Of a DNA stretch of 64,000 bases, positions 37,737-47,256 are shown in pieces (position 1 is the stretch's first letter; every line of letters starts with the position of its first letter). Location: NCBI RefSeq assembly GCF_014836765.1, contig NZ_JACSQG010000001.1:180796-244795 (forward strand), in the 5' to 3' direction. The stretch is from Serpens gallinarum. GTDB taxonomy: Bacteria; Pseudomonadota; Gammaproteobacteria; Pseudomonadales; Pseudomonadaceae. The notes beneath the pieces are model-generated. The model saw nothing but the letters and a program-made list of their open reading frames with translations. It did no database searches and had not been told where the DNA came from. The position numbers were made by a program, and so were the translations under genes.

Positions 37737-39547
37737 GCGGGAAGGTCCTCGGGCGGATAGGGGTTGACGCCGGGCGCGCCGGTGCGCAGACGCAAGGTCA
37801 GCACGGCGCCGCCTTGGGGGTGGTTTTCGAACAGCAGTTCGCCGTCCAGGGCGCGCATCAGGCTGTCGCAGATGGCCAGGCCCAGGCCCAGTCCCTGGGT
37901 GCTGGTCTTGGTGGTGAAAAAGGGCTCGCAGGCACGTTGCAAGGCTTCGTCACTGAAGCCTGGGCCATTATCGCGAATGCGCAGCTCAATGCTGTCTTCG
38001 GTCTGTGTGGTGTGCAGCCAGAGCTTGCGGGGCTGGGGTTTTTCGGCCAGGGCATCCAGCGCGTTGCCGATCAGGTTGCTGAGCACCTGGCGCAGCCGGG
38101 TCTCGCCCGCCTGCACCCAGAGCGGGGCGTCCGGCAGGTCGCGGATCAGTTCGACATCCATGGCCCGGCGTCGCTGGCTGTGCAGGGCAATGGCATCTTC
38201 CAGGGCCGGTTGCAGGGCGATGCTTTCCGGCGCATGACGGTCGCGACGGGCGAAGGCGCGCAAGTGGGCGATGATCGAGGCCATGCGGGCGGTCAGCGCG
38301 CTGATCTGCTGCAAATTGCCGTGCACGTCATGGTGGCGTTGGTGCTCCATGAGTACACGGGCGTTGTCGGCATAACTGCGGATCGCCGCCAGCGGCTGGT
38401 TGAGTTCGTGGCTGATGCTCGCGCTCATGGTGCCCAGCGCCGACAGTTTGCCCGCCTGCACCAGTTCATCCTGGGCACGCACCAGCTCCTGCTGGGCATG
38501 TTCGCGTTCCAGCACTTCTTGCTTGAGGCGGCTATTGAGGGTTTCCAGGGCGCGGGTACGCTCCTGCACACGTAACTCCAGGTCGCGCCGTGCCTTGGTA
38601 CTCAGATCGATACGTTCCAGGTAGTGGCGCTGACGCTGCAGCCAGAGGCCGAACAGCAACAGCACGGCGAGCAGGGCGATGACGCCGCCGCCGATCACGC
38701 TGCGCACGGGGCGGTCGATCAGGCTGGTGGGCGCGAGAATACTCACCGTCCAGTCGATTTCTTCAAGCTCGCGCTGTTGCGACAGCCAGACCCCTGCGCC
38801 GAGTTCCAGCGGCTGTAGCTCCTGGGTCGGATAAGGCTTGTGAAAGGCGATGGCCGCCCGTTCCTGATCTGTCTGCTCGCGGGTGAGGCGAAAGCGCCAG
38901 TCCGCATGGGAGGTGAGAATCACCACACCCTGGCCGTCGGTGACGAGCAGGCGTTCGGGTGCGTTGCCCCACAGGGTCTCCGTGTGGTCCAGATCGACCT
39001 TGACGACCAGTACGCCCAGCGCTTCGCTGCCGCTGTAAACGGCTGAGCCAAAGTAATAACCCCGTTTGTCCGAGGTGTTGCCGAGGCCGAAAAAACGACC
39101 CAGCCGACCATCCATCGCATCGCGAAAATACGGCCGGAAAATGAAGTTGCGCCCGACGAAACTGTCTTTTTGATCCCAGTTGGACGCGGCCAGGGTCAGC
39201 CCCTGTGCATCCATCAGGTAGATGACATCGGCGCCGGTCTGCTGCTGCAGTTGCTTGAGCACATGGCTAGCCAGCTCCTGAGAGGCGGAGTTCTGTGGGC
39301 TGAGCAAGGCATTGCGTAGCACCGGCAGGTTGCCAAGGATGGCCGGCAGGTTCTCATAGCCACGCAAGGTGCCGAGCAGGTTGGCGACATACAGATCCAA
39401 AGTCTGGCGATTCTGCTCGATGAGTTTGGCGTGGTAATGGTTTTCAGCCAGGTATTTCAACGGCCAGAGCAAGGCTGCCAGCGCCAGCGCAAATGGAACC
39501 AGGCGCCGCCAGCGGGGGCGTTTGAGGTAAAGCTGGAATTCGGACAT
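37733..39547 (-). CDS. dctB: C4-dicarboxylate sensor histidine kinase DctB
   Basis: A membrane sensor kinase of about 604 residues. A first helix (about 15-30) and a second (about 290-310) flank a periplasmic double-PAS-like sensor domain. A coiled-coil follows, then the H-box ASISHELNQPLAAIRSYADN with the phosphorylated histidine, and ATPase boxes ending GLGLGLAICDSL. The ATG at 39547 is used; an in-frame TTG six bases upstream is possible. It is upstream of and coupled to dctD. Confidence 0.93.
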   Translation of the reverse strand: MSEFQLYLKRPRWRRLVPFALALAALLWPLKYLAENHYHAKLIEQNRQTLDLYVANLLGTLRGYENLPAILGNLPVLRNALLSPQNSASQELASHVLKQLQQQTGADVIYLMDAQGLTLAASNWDQKDSFVGRNFIFRPYFRDAMDGRLGRFFGLGNTSDKRGYYFGSAVYSGSEALGVLVVKVDLDHTETLWGNAPERLLVTDGQGVVILTSHADWRFRLTREQTDQERAAIAFHKPYPTQELQPLELGAGVWLSQQRELEEIDWTVSILAPTSLIDRPVRSVIGGGVIALLAVLLLFGLWLQRQRHYLERIDLSTKARRDLELRVQERTRALETLNSRLKQEVLEREHAQQELVRAQDELVQAGKLSALGTMSASISHELNQPLAAIRSYADNARVLMEHQRHHDVHGNLQQISALTARMASIIAHLRAFARRDRHAPESIALQPALEDAIALHSQRRRAMDVELIRDLPDAPLWVQAGETRLRQVLSNLIGNALDALAEKPQPRKLWLHTTQTEDSIELRIRDNGPGFSDEALQRACEPFFTTKTSTQGLGLGLAICDSLMRALDGELLFENHPQGGAVLTLRLRTGAPGVNPYPPEDLPA

Positions 39548-39709
39548 AGGCAAGCGTACTTCGGCAAGCGAAACATAGGGTGGCTGGAAAAGAGCCCTGC
39601 GGGCAAGTGGCGACGACCAACGTCGGCCGGGGCGCGTTTGGTTCGGGCGAGCGGGTTGGCATCCCTTGAAACTCAGCTAAACGCCCCAAGCTAGAGGAGA
39701 GGAAGCGTG

Positions 39710-39746
39710 ATTGGTCGAATCTATCGATAGCATTTAGTTAATAAAT
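39710..39746 (+). promoter_or_regulatory. possible OxyR-type site upstream of ahpC
   Basis: The spaced tetramers ATTG-N7-CTAT-N7-ATTT-N7-AAAT keep the OxyR register of ATAG-N7-CTAT-N7-ATAG-N7-CTAT and match 11 of 16 positions. The site ends at the candidate -35 element, as expected for an OxyR-activated promoter. Confidence 0.4.
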
Positions 39747-39774
39747 TAGTGCTTGTCGACTGATCGGCTAAGAT
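39746..39774 (+). promoter_or_regulatory. candidate sigma70 promoter for ahpC
   Basis: TTAGTG (39746-39751) and TAAGAT (39769-39774) are spaced 17 bases apart. The -35 is poor, consistent with activator dependence. ahpC begins at 39820 with AAGGAG upstream. Confidence 0.4.
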
Positions 39775-39819
39775 GCCTCTCGTAAATTTTAAACACCTGA
39801 ACCCCCAAGGAGTCAGTAA

Positions 39820-40383
39820 ATGTCCGTTATCAACACTCAGATCAAGCCGTTCAAAGCCCAAGCCTTCAAGCAGGGCAAGTTCATCGAAGTTACCGAAGCT
39901 GATGTGAAGGGCAAGTGGTCCGTATTCTTCTTCTACCCGGCTGACTTCACCTTCGTATGCCCGACCGAACTGGGCGACGTGGCTGACAACTATGCCGAGC
40001 TGCAGAAGATGGGCGTAGAAGTTTACTCGGTCTCTACCGACACCCACTTCACCCACAAGGCCTGGCACGACAGCTCCGAGACCATCGGCAAGATCCAGTA
40101 CACCATGCTGGGCGACCCGACCATGCAGATCAGCCGCAACTTCGAAATCCTGCGTGAAGACCAGGGCCTGGCCAACCGCGGTACTTTCATCGTTGACCCG
40201 GAAGGCATCATCCAGGCTGTGGAAATCACCGCCGAAGGCATCGGCCGTGACGCTACCGACCTGCTGCGCAAGGTCAAGGCTGCCCAGTACGTTGCCGCCC
40301 ACCCGGGCGAAGTCTGCCCGGCCAAGTGGAAGGAAGGCGAAGCGACTCTGGCTCCTTCCCTGGATCTGGTTGGCAAGATCTAA
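39820..40383 (+). CDS. ahpC: alkyl hydroperoxide reductase peroxiredoxin AhpC
   Basis: A typical 2-Cys peroxiredoxin (187 residues) that reduces hydrogen peroxide and organic peroxides. The peroxidatic cysteine is in FVCPTE (C47) and the resolving cysteine in GEVCPAKW (C166), positions matching enterobacterial AhpC. AhpF, its reductase, is encoded next. A terminator-like hairpin between them suggests that ahpC is made in excess. Confidence 0.97.
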   Translation: MSVINTQIKPFKAQAFKQGKFIEVTEADVKGKWSVFFFYPADFTFVCPTELGDVADNYAELQKMGVEVYSVSTDTHFTHKAWHDSSETIGKIQYTMLGDPTMQISRNFEILREDQGLANRGTFIVDPEGIIQAVEITAEGIGRDATDLLRKVKAAQYVAAHPGEVCPAKWKEGEATLAPSLDLVGKI

Positions 40384-40441
40384 AACAACCCACCACGGTT
40401 GTAACGCTATAAGGGGCTGAAACCCGGTCCCTGCTAGCCCG

Positions 40442-40474
40442 ACGCCCGGGCGTGATCCGTCCGGGCGTTTTATT
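40442..40474 (+). terminator. terminator or attenuator between ahpC and ahpF
   Basis: A perfect 8-bp GC-rich stem (ACGCCCGG 40442-40449 / CCGGGCGT 40461-40468) followed by TTTTATTT-like sequence. It would reduce read-through from ahpC into ahpF. Confidence 0.75.
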
Positions 40475-40506
40475 TCCTGAATTTAGTGAAACGGGGTACC
40501 GCACAC

Positions 40507-42063
40507 ATGTTGGACGCCAATCTTAAAACCCAGTTGAAGGCCTACCTCGAAAAGGTCACCCAGCCGTTCGAGATCGTCGCGTCCCTCGATGATGGCGCGA
40601 AATCCCAGGAACTGTTGGGCCTGCTGCAAGACATCACCAGCCTGAGCGACAAGATCACTCTGCGCACCGATGGCAATGATGCACGCCGCCCTTCGTTCTC
40701 GTTGAACCGCATCAACGGCAACATCGACCTGCGTTTCGCAGGTATTCCGATGGGCCACGAATTCACCTCGCTGGTGCTGGCGCTGCTGCAAGTCGGCGGC
40801 CACCCGTCCAAGACCAGCCAGGACGTGATCGAACAGATCAAAGCCATCGAAGGCGACTACTCCTTCGAAACCTACTACTCGCTGTCTTGCCAGAACTGCC
40901 CGGATGTCGTGCAGGCGCTGAACCTGATGGCCGTGCTCAATCCGAACATTCGCCACGTCGCCATCGACGGCGCGTTGTTCCAGGATGAAGTCGAGGCACG
41001 CCAGGTCATGTCGGTGCCGAGCATCTACCTGAACGGCGAACTGTTCGGCCAGGGCCGCATGGGTGAGGAAGAAATCCTCGCCAAGCTGGACACCAACGCT
41101 GGTGCCCGCGACGCTGAAAAACTCAACGCCAAGGACGCCTTCGACGTGCTCGTCATCGGCGGTGGTCCGGCGGGCGCAGCGGCAGCGGTGTATTCCGCCC
41201 GTAAGGGCATCCGCACCGGTGTTGCTGCCGAGCGCTTCGGCGGGCAGGTGCTGGACACCATGTCCATCGAGAACTTCATTTCGGTGAAGGCCACCGAAGG
41301 CCCGAAACTGGCCCGCGCTCTGGAAGAGCACGTGCGCGAATACGACGTGGACATCATGAACCTGCAGCGTGCCAGCAAGCTGATCCCGGCCGCGACCGAG
41401 GGTGGCCTGCACACTGTCGAGTTCGAGAACGGTGCGCAGCTCAAGTCCAAGACGCTGATCCTGTCCACGGGCGCCCGCTGGCGCGAAATGAACGTGCCGG
41501 GCGAAGCCGAGTACAAGGCCAAGGGCGTGTGCTTCTGCCCGCACTGCGACGGTCCGCTGTTCAAGGGCAAGCGTGTGGCGGTCATAGGCGGCGGTAACTC
41601 CGGCGTTGAAGCCGCCATCGACCTGGCCGGCATCGTGGGCCACGTGACCCTGCTGGAGTTCGGCGAAAGCATGCGTGCTGACGCGGTGCTGCAGAGCAAG
41701 CTGCGCAGCCTGCCGAACGTGACCATTCACCTGATGGCGCAAACCACCGACGTGCTGGGCGATGGCCAGAAGGTCACCGGCCTGGTGTACAAGGACCGCA
41801 CCAGCGAAGAGCTGCACACCGTCGAGCTGGAAGGCATTTTTGTGCAGATCGGCCTGCTGCCCAACAGTGATTGGCTCAAAGGCAGCGTCGAACTGAACCG
41901 CTTCGGCGAGATCATCGTCGACGCCAAAGGCCAGACCAATATCCCTGGCGTGTTTGCCGCCGGTGACGTGACTACAGTGCCCTACAAGCAGATCATCATC
42001 GCCACCGGCGATGGCGCCAAGGCGTCGTTGAGTGCCTTCGACTATCTGATCCGTCAGGGCTAA
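40507..42063 (+). CDS. ahpF: alkyl hydroperoxide reductase flavoprotein AhpF
   Basis: A 518-residue NADH-dependent disulfide reductase that regenerates AhpC. The N-terminal double-thioredoxin-fold domain has redox pair C128-x2-C131 (SCQNCPD). The C-terminal thioredoxin-reductase-like part has FAD motif [11 protein letters not shown], the active CPHC disulfide and the second dinucleotide motif [10 protein letters not shown]. The ATG at 40507 ([10 protein letters not shown]) matches the family start; a GTG 21 bases upstream is less likely. Confidence 0.97.
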   Translation: MLDANLKTQLKAYLEKVTQPFEIVASLDDGAKSQELLGLLQDITSLSDKITLRTDGNDARRPSFSLNRINGNIDLRFAGIPMGHEFTSLVLALLQVGGHPSKTSQDVIEQIKAIEGDYSFETYYSLSCQNCPDVVQALNLMAVLNPNIRHVAIDGALFQDEVEARQVMSVPSIYLNGELFGQGRMGEEEILAKLDTNAGARDAEKLNAKDAFDVLVIGGGPAGAAAAVYSARKGIRTGVAAERFGGQVLDTMSIENFISVKATEGPKLARALEEHVREYDVDIMNLQRASKLIPAATEGGLHTVEFENGAQLKSKTLILSTGARWREMNVPGEAEYKAKGVCFCPHCDGPLFKGKRVAVIGGGNSGVEAAIDLAGIVGHVTLLEFGESMRADAVLQSKLRSLPNVTIHLMAQTTDVLGDGQKVTGLVYKDRTSEELHTVELEGIFVQIGLLPNSDWLKGSVELNRFGEIIVDAKGQTNIPGVFAAGDVTTVPYKQIIIATGDGAKASLSAFDYLIRQG

Positions 42064-42094
42064 GAAATACCTAAATGCCTGCGTGCACAGGCCA

Positions 42095-42126
42095 GGCCCC
42101 GTGGTGAAAACCACGGGGCCTTTTTT
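42095..42126 (+). terminator. intrinsic terminator of ahpF
   Basis: A perfect 10-bp stem (GGCCCCGTGG 42095-42104 / CCACGGGGCC 42111-42120) with a six-base loop, followed by six Ts. Confidence 0.92.
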
Positions 42127-42167
42127 ATGTCCGACTGATTTGGCGCGCTACGGTCAGCACAGCTCCT

Positions 42168-42266
42168 GTAGGGTGGATGTCGCTTTTCCATCCACCCAGG
42201 CCCCGCTCGGTGAACCGCCACCCGGTGGACCGCCCCCCGGTGGATCGATGAAGCGCGACACCCTAC
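42168..42266. repeat. interspersed palindromic element, copy C
   Basis: This 99-base element has ends GTAGGGTGGATGTCGC and GCGACACCCTAC that pair imperfectly. Several CGGTGGACCG-type units lie in the middle. It belongs to the same family as copies at 4723-4822 and 29160-29231. It occupies the 356-base gap between ahpF and the hemolysin III-like gene. Confidence 0.75.
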
Positions 42267-42280
42267 GTATCTGATACTGC

Positions 42281-42312
42281 CCTTCGCGGCGAGGTCGCCA
42301 CTCCCACAGACC
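42281..42312. repeat. REP-like sequence remnant
   Basis: The sequence around CTTCGCGGCGAGGTCGCCACTC followed by CCACAG resembles Pseudomonas REP elements, which have TTCGCGG...CTCCCACA. No paired inverted copy was found, so it is probably a single degraded REP. A further short palindrome GGCCCGA/TCGGGCC lies at about 42339-42354. Confidence 0.4.
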
Positions 42313-42482
42313 TGAGGGTGTACAAAGCAACTGTGAGAGGCCCGACCTCGGGCCGAAGCATTGCCGTTCAATCGGCTGGCTGGTCTGGCCATCCGGGCTC
42401 ATCCTGGGGCACGACGATGCGCTTGCGGTCATACTTTCCTGCCATAGTTGAAACGGGCCAATCAGGGGAGGCAACACATAGC

Positions 42483-43100
42483 ATGTATCACGGAGAACGA
42501 CTCAACGCCTGGACGCATCTGGTCGGCGCGGTTCTTTCCTTTATAGGTGCAATCTGGCTGTTGGTACTGGCCAGCCTGGATGGCGATCCATTGAAAATCG
42601 TCGGGGTAGCGGTCTACGGGCTGACCTTGCTATTGCTCTATACGATTTCCACCGTCTATCACAGCGTACGCGGGCGCGCGAAAGTGATCATGCGCAAGCT
42701 TGATCACCTGTCGATCTACTTGCTGATTGCCGGCAGCTACACGCCGTTCTGCCTGATCACCCTGCAAGGCGCCTGGGGTTGGACGTTGTTCGGGATTGTC
42801 TGGGGCATGGCGCTGATCGGCATGTTGCAGGAAATCAAGCCGCGTTCCGAAGCGCGGGTGTTATCCATCGTCATTTATGCACTGATGGGCTGGATCGTGC
42901 TGGTGGCGGTCAAGCCGCTACTCGCCGCCCTGGGGCGCGCGGGCTTTACCTGGCTGGCCGCCGGGGGCGTGCTGTATACGGTGGGCATTGTTTTCTTTGC
43001 CTACGACACGCGGTATCGCCACTGGCACGGTATCTGGCACCTGTTCGTCATTGCCGGCAGCTTGCTGCACTTTATTGCCATTCTCTTTTATGTGCTGTGA
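42483..43100 (+). CDS. hemolysin III family (PAQR-like) membrane protein
   Basis: A 205-residue protein with seven hydrophobic segments. It has hallmark residues of the hemolysin III/PAQR family: the N-terminal ERLNAWTHLVGA, the STVYHS motif and the C-terminal HWHGIWHLFV with conserved histidines that probably bind metal. E. coli YqfA is the likely counterpart; despite the family name a haemolytic role is not implied. The ATG at 42483 has GGGGAGG upstream and is preferred over a frame beginning at 42318. Confidence 0.88.
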   Translation: MYHGERLNAWTHLVGAVLSFIGAIWLLVLASLDGDPLKIVGVAVYGLTLLLLYTISTVYHSVRGRAKVIMRKLDHLSIYLLIAGSYTPFCLITLQGAWGWTLFGIVWGMALIGMLQEIKPRSEARVLSIVIYALMGWIVLVAVKPLLAALGRAGFTWLAAGGVLYTVGIVFFAYDTRYRHWHGIWHLFVIAGSLLHFIAILFYVL

Positions 43101-43255
43101 GGCGCGAGGCATCGGCATCGTGCGACTTGGCCGCCACTAACGGCTGAATAATGTGAATTCTTTGATAGGAATGGGTTGGAAGACAACCGTTCGTCACGGC
43201 TTGGCGTAGAATCCCCAGGCCATTTCCAGGCGTCATTCGGGAGAAATGCATCACC

Positions 43256-44254
43256 ATGTCTCTGTCCTTCTTGCGCGGCCTGCTGGTCGCCACCTGTTTT
43301 GGCATGTTGGCCGGCCAGGCCCAGGCTGCCACCCTCTCTGCTGATCTAAAGCCCGAAGCCGGCACGCTGAAGCTCGGCGTACAACCATGGCTGGGTTATG
43401 GCCAGTGGTATGTCGCTGAAGATCAGGGGCTGTTCGAGGCCAATGGCTTGAATAAAGTCGAACTGATTAACTTCAACGAAGACAAGGACATGAACGCCGC
43501 GCTTGCCAGCGGGCGCATCGACGCCGGCAACCTGGCGACCCACACCGCCATGGCCATGGTCGCCGCCGGCCTGCCGGTGAAGATCGTTCTGCTGCTCGAC
43601 CAGAGCACCAGCGCCGATGCGCTGATCGCCGATGCCTCGGTCAAGACACTCGCCGACCTCAAGGGCAAGAGTGTCGCCTACGAGGAAGGCACCACCAGCG
43701 ACATCCTGCTGCACAGCGCGTTGGCCAAGGCCGGCATGAGCCTGGCCGATGTGAAGCCGGTGCCGATGCCTGCATCTTCCGCCGGCAGCGCGCTGCTCGC
43801 AGGCCAGGTACCGGCTGCGGTCACCTACGAGCCGTACCTGAGCGCCGCGGCCCGGCAAGGCGCGAACATCCACACGCTGTACCAGGGTTCCGACGATGCC
43901 GGCTTGATCAGCGATGTGCTGGTGGTGCGTGAAGACGTGCTGAAACAGCGCCCCGGTCAGGTTCTGGCGCTGCTGAAAAGTTGGGATGCGGCCTATACGC
44001 ACTTCCAGGCCCAGCCCGAACAAGGCCGCGCCATCATCGCCAAGGGCGTCGGCGCCGATGTCGGTGAGCTGGACAGCGCCTTCGCAGGGGTGCAGTTCTA
44101 CTCCCTGGCCGATAACCAGCGCGAGTTGCAAGGCAGCTTCGTTGGCGACACGTGGCAGCACATCATCAAGGCCGCCGGCAACGCCGGTATCCTGCCGCAA
44201 CCGATCGATCCCGAGCAGATACTCGACACCCGTTTCGTCGATACCCTGAAGTAA
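43256..44254 (+). CDS. ABC transporter substrate-binding protein (nitrate/sulfonate/taurine type)
   Basis: A 332-residue periplasmic protein with signal peptide ending GQAQA-ATL near residue 24. The mature domain opens LKLGVQPWLGYGQWYVAEDQGLF, and regions such as GRIDAGNLATHTAM and the LKGKSVAYEEGTTS segment are typical of the SsuA/TauA/NMT1 superfamily. The ligand is not evident. It is the first gene of a three-gene ABC importer, followed by a hairpin (44263-44284). Confidence 0.85.
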   Translation: MSLSFLRGLLVATCFGMLAGQAQAATLSADLKPEAGTLKLGVQPWLGYGQWYVAEDQGLFEANGLNKVELINFNEDKDMNAALASGRIDAGNLATHTAMAMVAAGLPVKIVLLLDQSTSADALIADASVKTLADLKGKSVAYEEGTTSDILLHSALAKAGMSLADVKPVPMPASSAGSALLAGQVPAAVTYEPYLSAAARQGANIHTLYQGSDDAGLISDVLVVREDVLKQRPGQVLALLKSWDAAYTHFQAQPEQGRAIIAKGVGADVGELDSAFAGVQFYSLADNQRELQGSFVGDTWQHIIKAAGNAGILPQPIDPEQILDTRFVDTLK

Positions 44255-44262
44255 CCGAACGG

Positions 44263-44284
44263 CGCCCCGCAGCGACGCGGGGCG
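44263..44284 (+). other. hairpin between binding-protein and permease genes
   Basis: A perfect 8-bp stem (CGCCCCGC 44263-44270 / GCGGGGCG 44277-44284) without an adjacent T-run. Such structures often stabilise the binding-protein mRNA or attenuate into the permease gene. Confidence 0.55.
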
Positions 44285-44350
44285 TCAGCGCTGCCTGTTT
44301 TTATCGAGAGAACCACCCAGCGCCAGGGCAGGCCGAGGGTGGTCATGATT

Positions 44351-45157
44351 ATGCCCCTACGCAAAGCGTCCCCTCTGTTCACCATCGGCAAGCCCCTGGC
44401 GCGTCGGCCGCAATGGCTGATCGGCATTGGCGTATTCGTCGTGCTCGGCCTGGCCTGGTACCTGTCCACCGCCAGTGGCCTGGTGCCGAAACTGTTTCTG
44501 CCCCATCCCGCCGACGTCTGGGCCCGCATGGTCAAACTGGCTGTTGAAGGCACCTTGTGGGCCGACCTCAAGGTCAGCCTGTATCGCATCCTGGTGGCTT
44601 TTCTGGTGTCCTCGGCCATGAGCATCGTTGTCGGTGTGCTGGCCGGTTGCTATGGCTTCTGGAAGGCCGTCAGCGAGCCGCTGGTGGATTTCATCCGCTA
44701 CATGCCGGTGGTGGCCTTCGTGCCGCTGAGTATTCTGTGGACCGGCACAGGTGACATGCAGAAATTCCTGATCATTTGGATCGGTACCTTCTTCCAACAA
44801 GTGCTGATGGTCATGGACGCGGTCAAGCGGGTACCGCAGGATTTCATCGGCCTGGGCCGCACCCTGGGCCTGAAGGATCGCCGCATTCTGCTGCGCATCG
44901 TCCTGCCCAGTGCGTTGCCGGGCATCTGGGACGCCTTGCGCATCAGCCTGGGCTGGGCCTGGACCTGGCTGGTGCTGGCCGAACTGGTGGCTGCCAGCTC
45001 CGGCCTGGGCTATCGCATCACCGTGTCGCAGCGTTTCTTTCAGACCGACACCATCATCGGCTACATCCTGCTGCTCGGCGTGCTCGGGCTGATTACCGAT
45101 CAACTGATGCGCGCCGCCGAGCGCGTGTTGTTCCGCTACAACCGGAGGCGCAGCTGA
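44351..45157 (+). CDS. ABC transporter permease (SsuC/TauC type)
   Basis: A 268-residue inner-membrane permease with about six helices and the EAA-type loop (GRTLGLKDRRILLRIVLPSALPGIWDALRISLG). The ATG at 44351 lies eight bases after GAGGGTGG and is preferred over ATG 44345 or GTG 44339. Its TGA overlaps the ATP-binding gene start by one base (TGATG). Confidence 0.88.
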   Translation: MPLRKASPLFTIGKPLARRPQWLIGIGVFVVLGLAWYLSTASGLVPKLFLPHPADVWARMVKLAVEGTLWADLKVSLYRILVAFLVSSAMSIVVGVLAGCYGFWKAVSEPLVDFIRYMPVVAFVPLSILWTGTGDMQKFLIIWIGTFFQQVLMVMDAVKRVPQDFIGLGRTLGLKDRRILLRIVLPSALPGIWDALRISLGWAWTWLVLAELVAASSGLGYRITVSQRFFQTDTIIGYILLLGVLGLITDQLMRAAERVLFRYNRRRS

Positions 45158-45927
45158 TGGCCAGCCTGGAAATCAAGGGACTCACCAAGAGCTATCCCAT
45201 GGGCAGACAGCGTCGCGAGGTGCTGTGCGACATTGACCTGACCCTGGCCGACAACGAATTCGTCTCCCTGGTGGGCACCTCGGGCTGCGGCAAAAGCACG
45301 TTGTTGTCGATTGCCGCCGGCCTCGAGGATTTCGACCGCGGCGCGGTGCTGGTGGATGGCCAGCCGATTACCGGCGCCGGGCTGGATCGCGGCGTGGTGT
45401 TCCAGTCCTACACCTTGCTGCCCTGGCTGACCGCGCGGCAGAACATCGAGTTCGCCCTGAAGGCCGCCGGTCACGGGCGCGGCGAGTGCCGCGAAATCGC
45501 CGCCGAGCACCTGGAGCTGGTCAAGCTCAGCGCGTTCGCCGAGGCCTACCCGAACGAACTTTCCGGCGGCATGCAACAGCGCGTGGCCATCGCTCGCGCG
45601 CTGTCCTATCGACCGAAGATCCTGCTGATGGACGAACCCTTCGGCGCGCTGGATGCCATGACCCGCCATCAGATGCAGGACCTGCTGACCCGCATCTGGG
45701 AAAGTCACCGGCTGACGGTGATGTTTGTCACCCACGACATTGAAGAGGCGGTGTACCTCTCCGATCGCATCGTGGTCATGGGCCTCGGTCCGGGACGGAT
45801 CAAGACCAGCTACCACGTCGGCCTGGCGCGTCCGCGTCATGAAGACATGGTGTCCACCGCGGATTTCATCGCGTTGCAGCGCGAGGTGTTGCGCTCGATC
45901 CGCGAGGAAGAACGCAAGGTGAGCTGA
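45157..45927 (+). CDS. ABC transporter ATP-binding protein (SsuB/TauB type)
   Basis: A 256-residue ATPase with Walker A GTSGCGKST (40-48), Q-loop, signature LSGGMQQR, Walker B ILLMDEPFGALDA and H-loop VTHD. It energises the preceding permease. The ATG at 45157 is coupled to the permease stop. cdaR starts 27 bases later in the same direction but belongs to a different function. Confidence 0.92.
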   Translation: MASLEIKGLTKSYPMGRQRREVLCDIDLTLADNEFVSLVGTSGCGKSTLLSIAAGLEDFDRGAVLVDGQPITGAGLDRGVVFQSYTLLPWLTARQNIEFALKAAGHGRGECREIAAEHLELVKLSAFAEAYPNELSGGMQQRVAIARALSYRPKILLMDEPFGALDAMTRHQMQDLLTRIWESHRLTVMFVTHDIEEAVYLSDRIVVMGLGPGRIKTSYHVGLARPRHEDMVSTADFIALQREVLRSIREEERKVS

Positions 45928-45954
45928 ACCTTCTCCAACCCCTGGGGGCACGAT

Positions 45955-47067
45955 GTGATTGAACTCGATTCAGCCCTGGCGCAGCGCATCGTCGATCGCG
46001 CCATGGCCATCCTGCCGTACAACATCAATGTCATGGATGCCCAGGGCATGATCATCGGCAGCGGTGACCGTGCGCGCCTGCACACTCGCCATGAGGGCGC
46101 GCAGCTGGTGCTGGCCAATCGGCGCGTGGTGGAGATTGATGAACAGGCGGCAGCGTGCCTGCGCGGGGTCAAACCCGGCGTCAACCTGCCGCTGCTGCAT
46201 GCGGACCAGTTGATTGGCGTGCTGGGCATTACCGGCGCGCCCGACGTGGTGAGGCCCTATGCCGAGCTGGTGCGCATGGCGGCCGAAATGCTGGTCGAGC
46301 ACCAGGTGCTGCAAAGCGACCGGCATTGGCAACAGCAACAGCGCGAAACCTGGGCGCGTCAGTTGCTCGATCCGCAGCAGAGCCTGGCCACGCTGGCGGC
46401 GGAGGCCGAGCACCTGGGGTTGAAGCTGACCTGGCCCTGCCAGCTGTGTTTGCTACAGGTGCAAGGGGTGGGCGATCCCGTGTCCCATCAGGCCCGGCTG
46501 GTGGCGGGAATGGAGGGCAAAAGTGGGCAGGTACTGGCGCCGCTGAGCGCCGATGAGCTGCTCTGGTGTCGTCCTTACAAAGCCGGGCGCGACGACCAGG
46601 CCTGGCTGGAAATGGCCGACGCGCAGCACTGGGGCGTGCGCCGTCTGGTGGTCAGCGATGTCTTGCCCGATCTGCACGCAGCGCGTCAGGCCAGCCAGGT
46701 ACTGCGCGATGTGCTGGCCTATGGGCAGGCACGATTCCCGGAACGACGTCTGTTGCACCTGGATGCGCTGCGCTTGCCCACGCTGTTGTATGCCCAACGG
46801 CACAGCTGGCTGTTGCAGGGCTGGCTGGCGCCTTTGCGTCAGGTGTTGGCGCAGGACAGCCAGGGTGTGTTGCGCGCCACACTGGAGGCCTGGTGCGCCC
46901 ATGACGGGCAGATTCAGGCCTGTGCCCAGGCGTTGGGTATTCACCGCAACACCTTGCGCTATCGTCTGGAGCGCATCGGCGAACTCAGTGGCCTGGAGTT
47001 GAGTCGACTGGATCAGCGCCTGCAGCTTTATATCGGTTTAGGGCTGCTGACCGAGAACTCGCCTTGA
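45955..47067 (+). CDS. cdaR: carbohydrate diacid regulator (CdaR/SdaR family)
   Basis: A 370-residue transcription factor. The N-terminal sugar-diacid recognition domain spans about 1-135 (LDSALAQRIVDRAMAILPYNINVMD). A middle GGDEF-like region precedes a PucR-type helix-turn-helix near 320-355 (LGIHRNTLRYRLERI). E. coli CdaR responds to glycerate or glucarate. It starts with GTG at 45955; the ATG two bases earlier is out of frame and immediately stops. A GntP permease and glycerate kinase downstream indicate that it controls glycerate-type carbon use. Confidence 0.88.
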   Translation: MIELDSALAQRIVDRAMAILPYNINVMDAQGMIIGSGDRARLHTRHEGAQLVLANRRVVEIDEQAAACLRGVKPGVNLPLLHADQLIGVLGITGAPDVVRPYAELVRMAAEMLVEHQVLQSDRHWQQQQRETWARQLLDPQQSLATLAAEAEHLGLKLTWPCQLCLLQVQGVGDPVSHQARLVAGMEGKSGQVLAPLSADELLWCRPYKAGRDDQAWLEMADAQHWGVRRLVVSDVLPDLHAARQASQVLRDVLAYGQARFPERRLLHLDALRLPTLLYAQRHSWLLQGWLAPLRQVLAQDSQGVLRATLEAWCAHDGQIQACAQALGIHRNTLRYRLERIGELSGLELSRLDQRLQLYIGLGLLTENSP

Positions 47068-47072
47068 CTTGA

Positions 47073-47130
47073 TTGTGCGACTGCACAAAAAACACTGTCA
47101 TCCGTAGGGTTTTTGCGTCCCGTTGCACAA
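47073..47130 (+). promoter_or_regulatory. putative CdaR operator region
   Basis: A perfect inverted repeat TTGTGC-GACT-GCACAA occupies 47073-47088, five bases after the cdaR stop. A second GCACAA half-site lies at 47125-47130, 42 bases on and in helical phase. The region precedes the GntP permease gene and is the only dyad in the gap. Confidence 0.5.
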
Positions 47131-47256
47131 GGCGCTCAGGTCTGCGTCTGGGTCAAAATGATGTAGTGCCATTCGGCATTGGCTACAACGCCGCGGTGTG
47201 GGCGTAAGAGGGCGCCGCAGCGTTCCGCTCAAAAAACAACAACGAGGAAACTGGCC

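Noticed and set aside
40483..42114. 543-residue open frame antisense to ahpF
   Set aside because: It is a shadow frame; ahpF has intact redox motifs and its own terminator.
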